Shown: positions 5,965 to 6,356 of the stretch, in pieces
Layout of the letters: each line of letters opens with the position of its first letter
Numbering within the stretch: the first letter of the stretch is position 1
DNA from: an uncultured Burkholderiaceae bacterium
GTDB taxonomy: Bacteria; Pseudomonadota; Gammaproteobacteria; Burkholderiales; Burkholderiaceae
Assembly: GCA_937871985.1 (NCBI GenBank)
Contig: CALMPB010000043.1
Span: 1-6,356, forward strand
DNA: 6,356 bases
Direction of reading: 5' to 3'
Program-made: the position numbers and the translations under genes
The notes under the pieces: model-generated
What the model saw: only the letters and a program-made list of their open reading frames with translations
The model's database searches: none
What the model was told of the DNA's origin: nothing

Positions 5965-6356
5965 TTACCGGGCTGCGGTGGTCTTCGACTTCGTGTAAGG
6001 CACGAAGTCCTGCAATCCCACGAACCCGTTCCACATGTTCGGCGTCGTCCGGTCGCGAAGCTGTACCGTATCGAGGCGGCAGAGCTGGCTTGAATAGAGC
6101 TTCGTCACCAGGATGTCGTCCGAATCCAGAGACTCGGCATTATTCGGCCGGTTGACGTAGTATGTGCTGCCGATGCGGTAGACGATGGCGGTCTTGTCGA
6201 TGACCTGGGTGTTGTGCGTCTGATTCAGCGGAATGCAGCTCACCGGCTTGCCGGCCACCCGGCCATCGAGGATTTTGGCGAGCTGCTGCTCGCCGGTCAG
6301 TTTCTGTCGAGCGTTCACGGTGGGCGCGGCGAGCAGGCTGGCCGCAATCAGCGTGG
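5965..6356 (-). CDS. Small exported protein of unknown function, 5'-partial
   Basis: The frame is open to the right window edge, giving 129 visible residues with the true start outside. The first residues read TLIAASLLAAPTVNA, the hydrophobic core and A-x-A-like cleavage site of a signal peptide. A GTG at 6318-6316 is therefore an internal Val codon, not the start. The mature part contains LAKILDGRVAGKPVSCIPL, then a segment with TAIVYRIGSTYYVNRP and SDDILVTKLYSSQLC, and ends with VGLQDFVPYTKS. It has two cysteines (in VSCIPL and SQLCRL) that could form a disulfide in the periplasm. The layout resembles short exported hypothetical proteins that I associate with Sphingomonadales, from memory. 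No enzymatic motif is visible and the function is unknown. It belongs to the chromosomal side of the window, not the defence-type operon. Confidence 0.82.
   Translation of the reverse strand, partial: TLIAASLLAAPTVNARQKLTGEQQLAKILDGRVAGKPVSCIPLNQTHNTQVIDKTAIVYRIGSTYYVNRPNNAESLDSDDILVTKLYSSQLCRLDTVQLRDRTTPNMWNGFVGLQDFVPYTKSKTTAAR

Noticed and set aside
5384..6155. Long plus-strand frames of about 200 codons opposite ogt
   Set aside because: They are antisense shadows typical of GC-rich DNA; the minus-strand genes have clear family motifs or a signal peptide.
6316..6318. GTG as the start of the exported-protein gene
   Set aside because: The frame continues upstream with a hydrophobic signal-peptide core, so the start lies beyond the window.

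Overview
The window looks like alphaproteobacterial chromosomal DNA carrying an accessory defence-type cassette beside ordinary chromosomal genes. A Sphingomonadales host is the best guess, because the small exported protein at the right edge resembles proteins I associate with that group. This is judged by eye from GC-rich, strongly GC-biased codons and protein style, not from a search. All genes I can support lie on the minus strand, so the order of transcription runs from right to left.

Right part (about 5286-6356): the 3' portion of a small exported protein gene runs in from beyond the window edge, then a GC-rich hairpin, then an ogt-type O6-alkylguanine-DNA alkyltransferase with a good Shine-Dalgarno. 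The ogt gene keeps its PCHR active site, but a G run near its 3' end appears one base short. The conserved last helix is therefore encoded in another frame. A strong rho-independent terminator at 5252-5281 points rightward (+ strand), although no plus-strand gene precedes it.

Middle (about 4835-5250): roughly 415 bases without a convincing gene. It ends in an AT-rich stretch and probably marks the boundary between the chromosomal genes and the accessory cassette.

Left part (1-4835): a tightly packed four-gene minus-strand operon. First comes a 158-aa MerR-like helix-turn-helix protein with palindromes in and beside its predicted promoter. It is followed by a 1032-aa gamma-class N6-adenine DNA methyltransferase of the Eco57I/type IIG kind, with a 4-nt ATGA overlap. 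Next is a 217-aa protein with a PD-(D/E)xK nuclease signature (1-nt TGATG overlap). Last, after 28 nt, is a frame that starts at TTG 531 and stays open to the left edge of the window; its R-x4-H motif is suggestive of a HEPN domain.

The most economical reading is a self-regulated restriction-modification-like anti-phage module. The methyltransferase would mark host DNA, the separate nuclease would cut unmarked DNA, the small DNA-binding protein would control expression, and the last protein may be an additional effector. The function of the whole is inference. The individual motifs are visible in the sequence. I do not recognise this exact four-gene arrangement as a named system.
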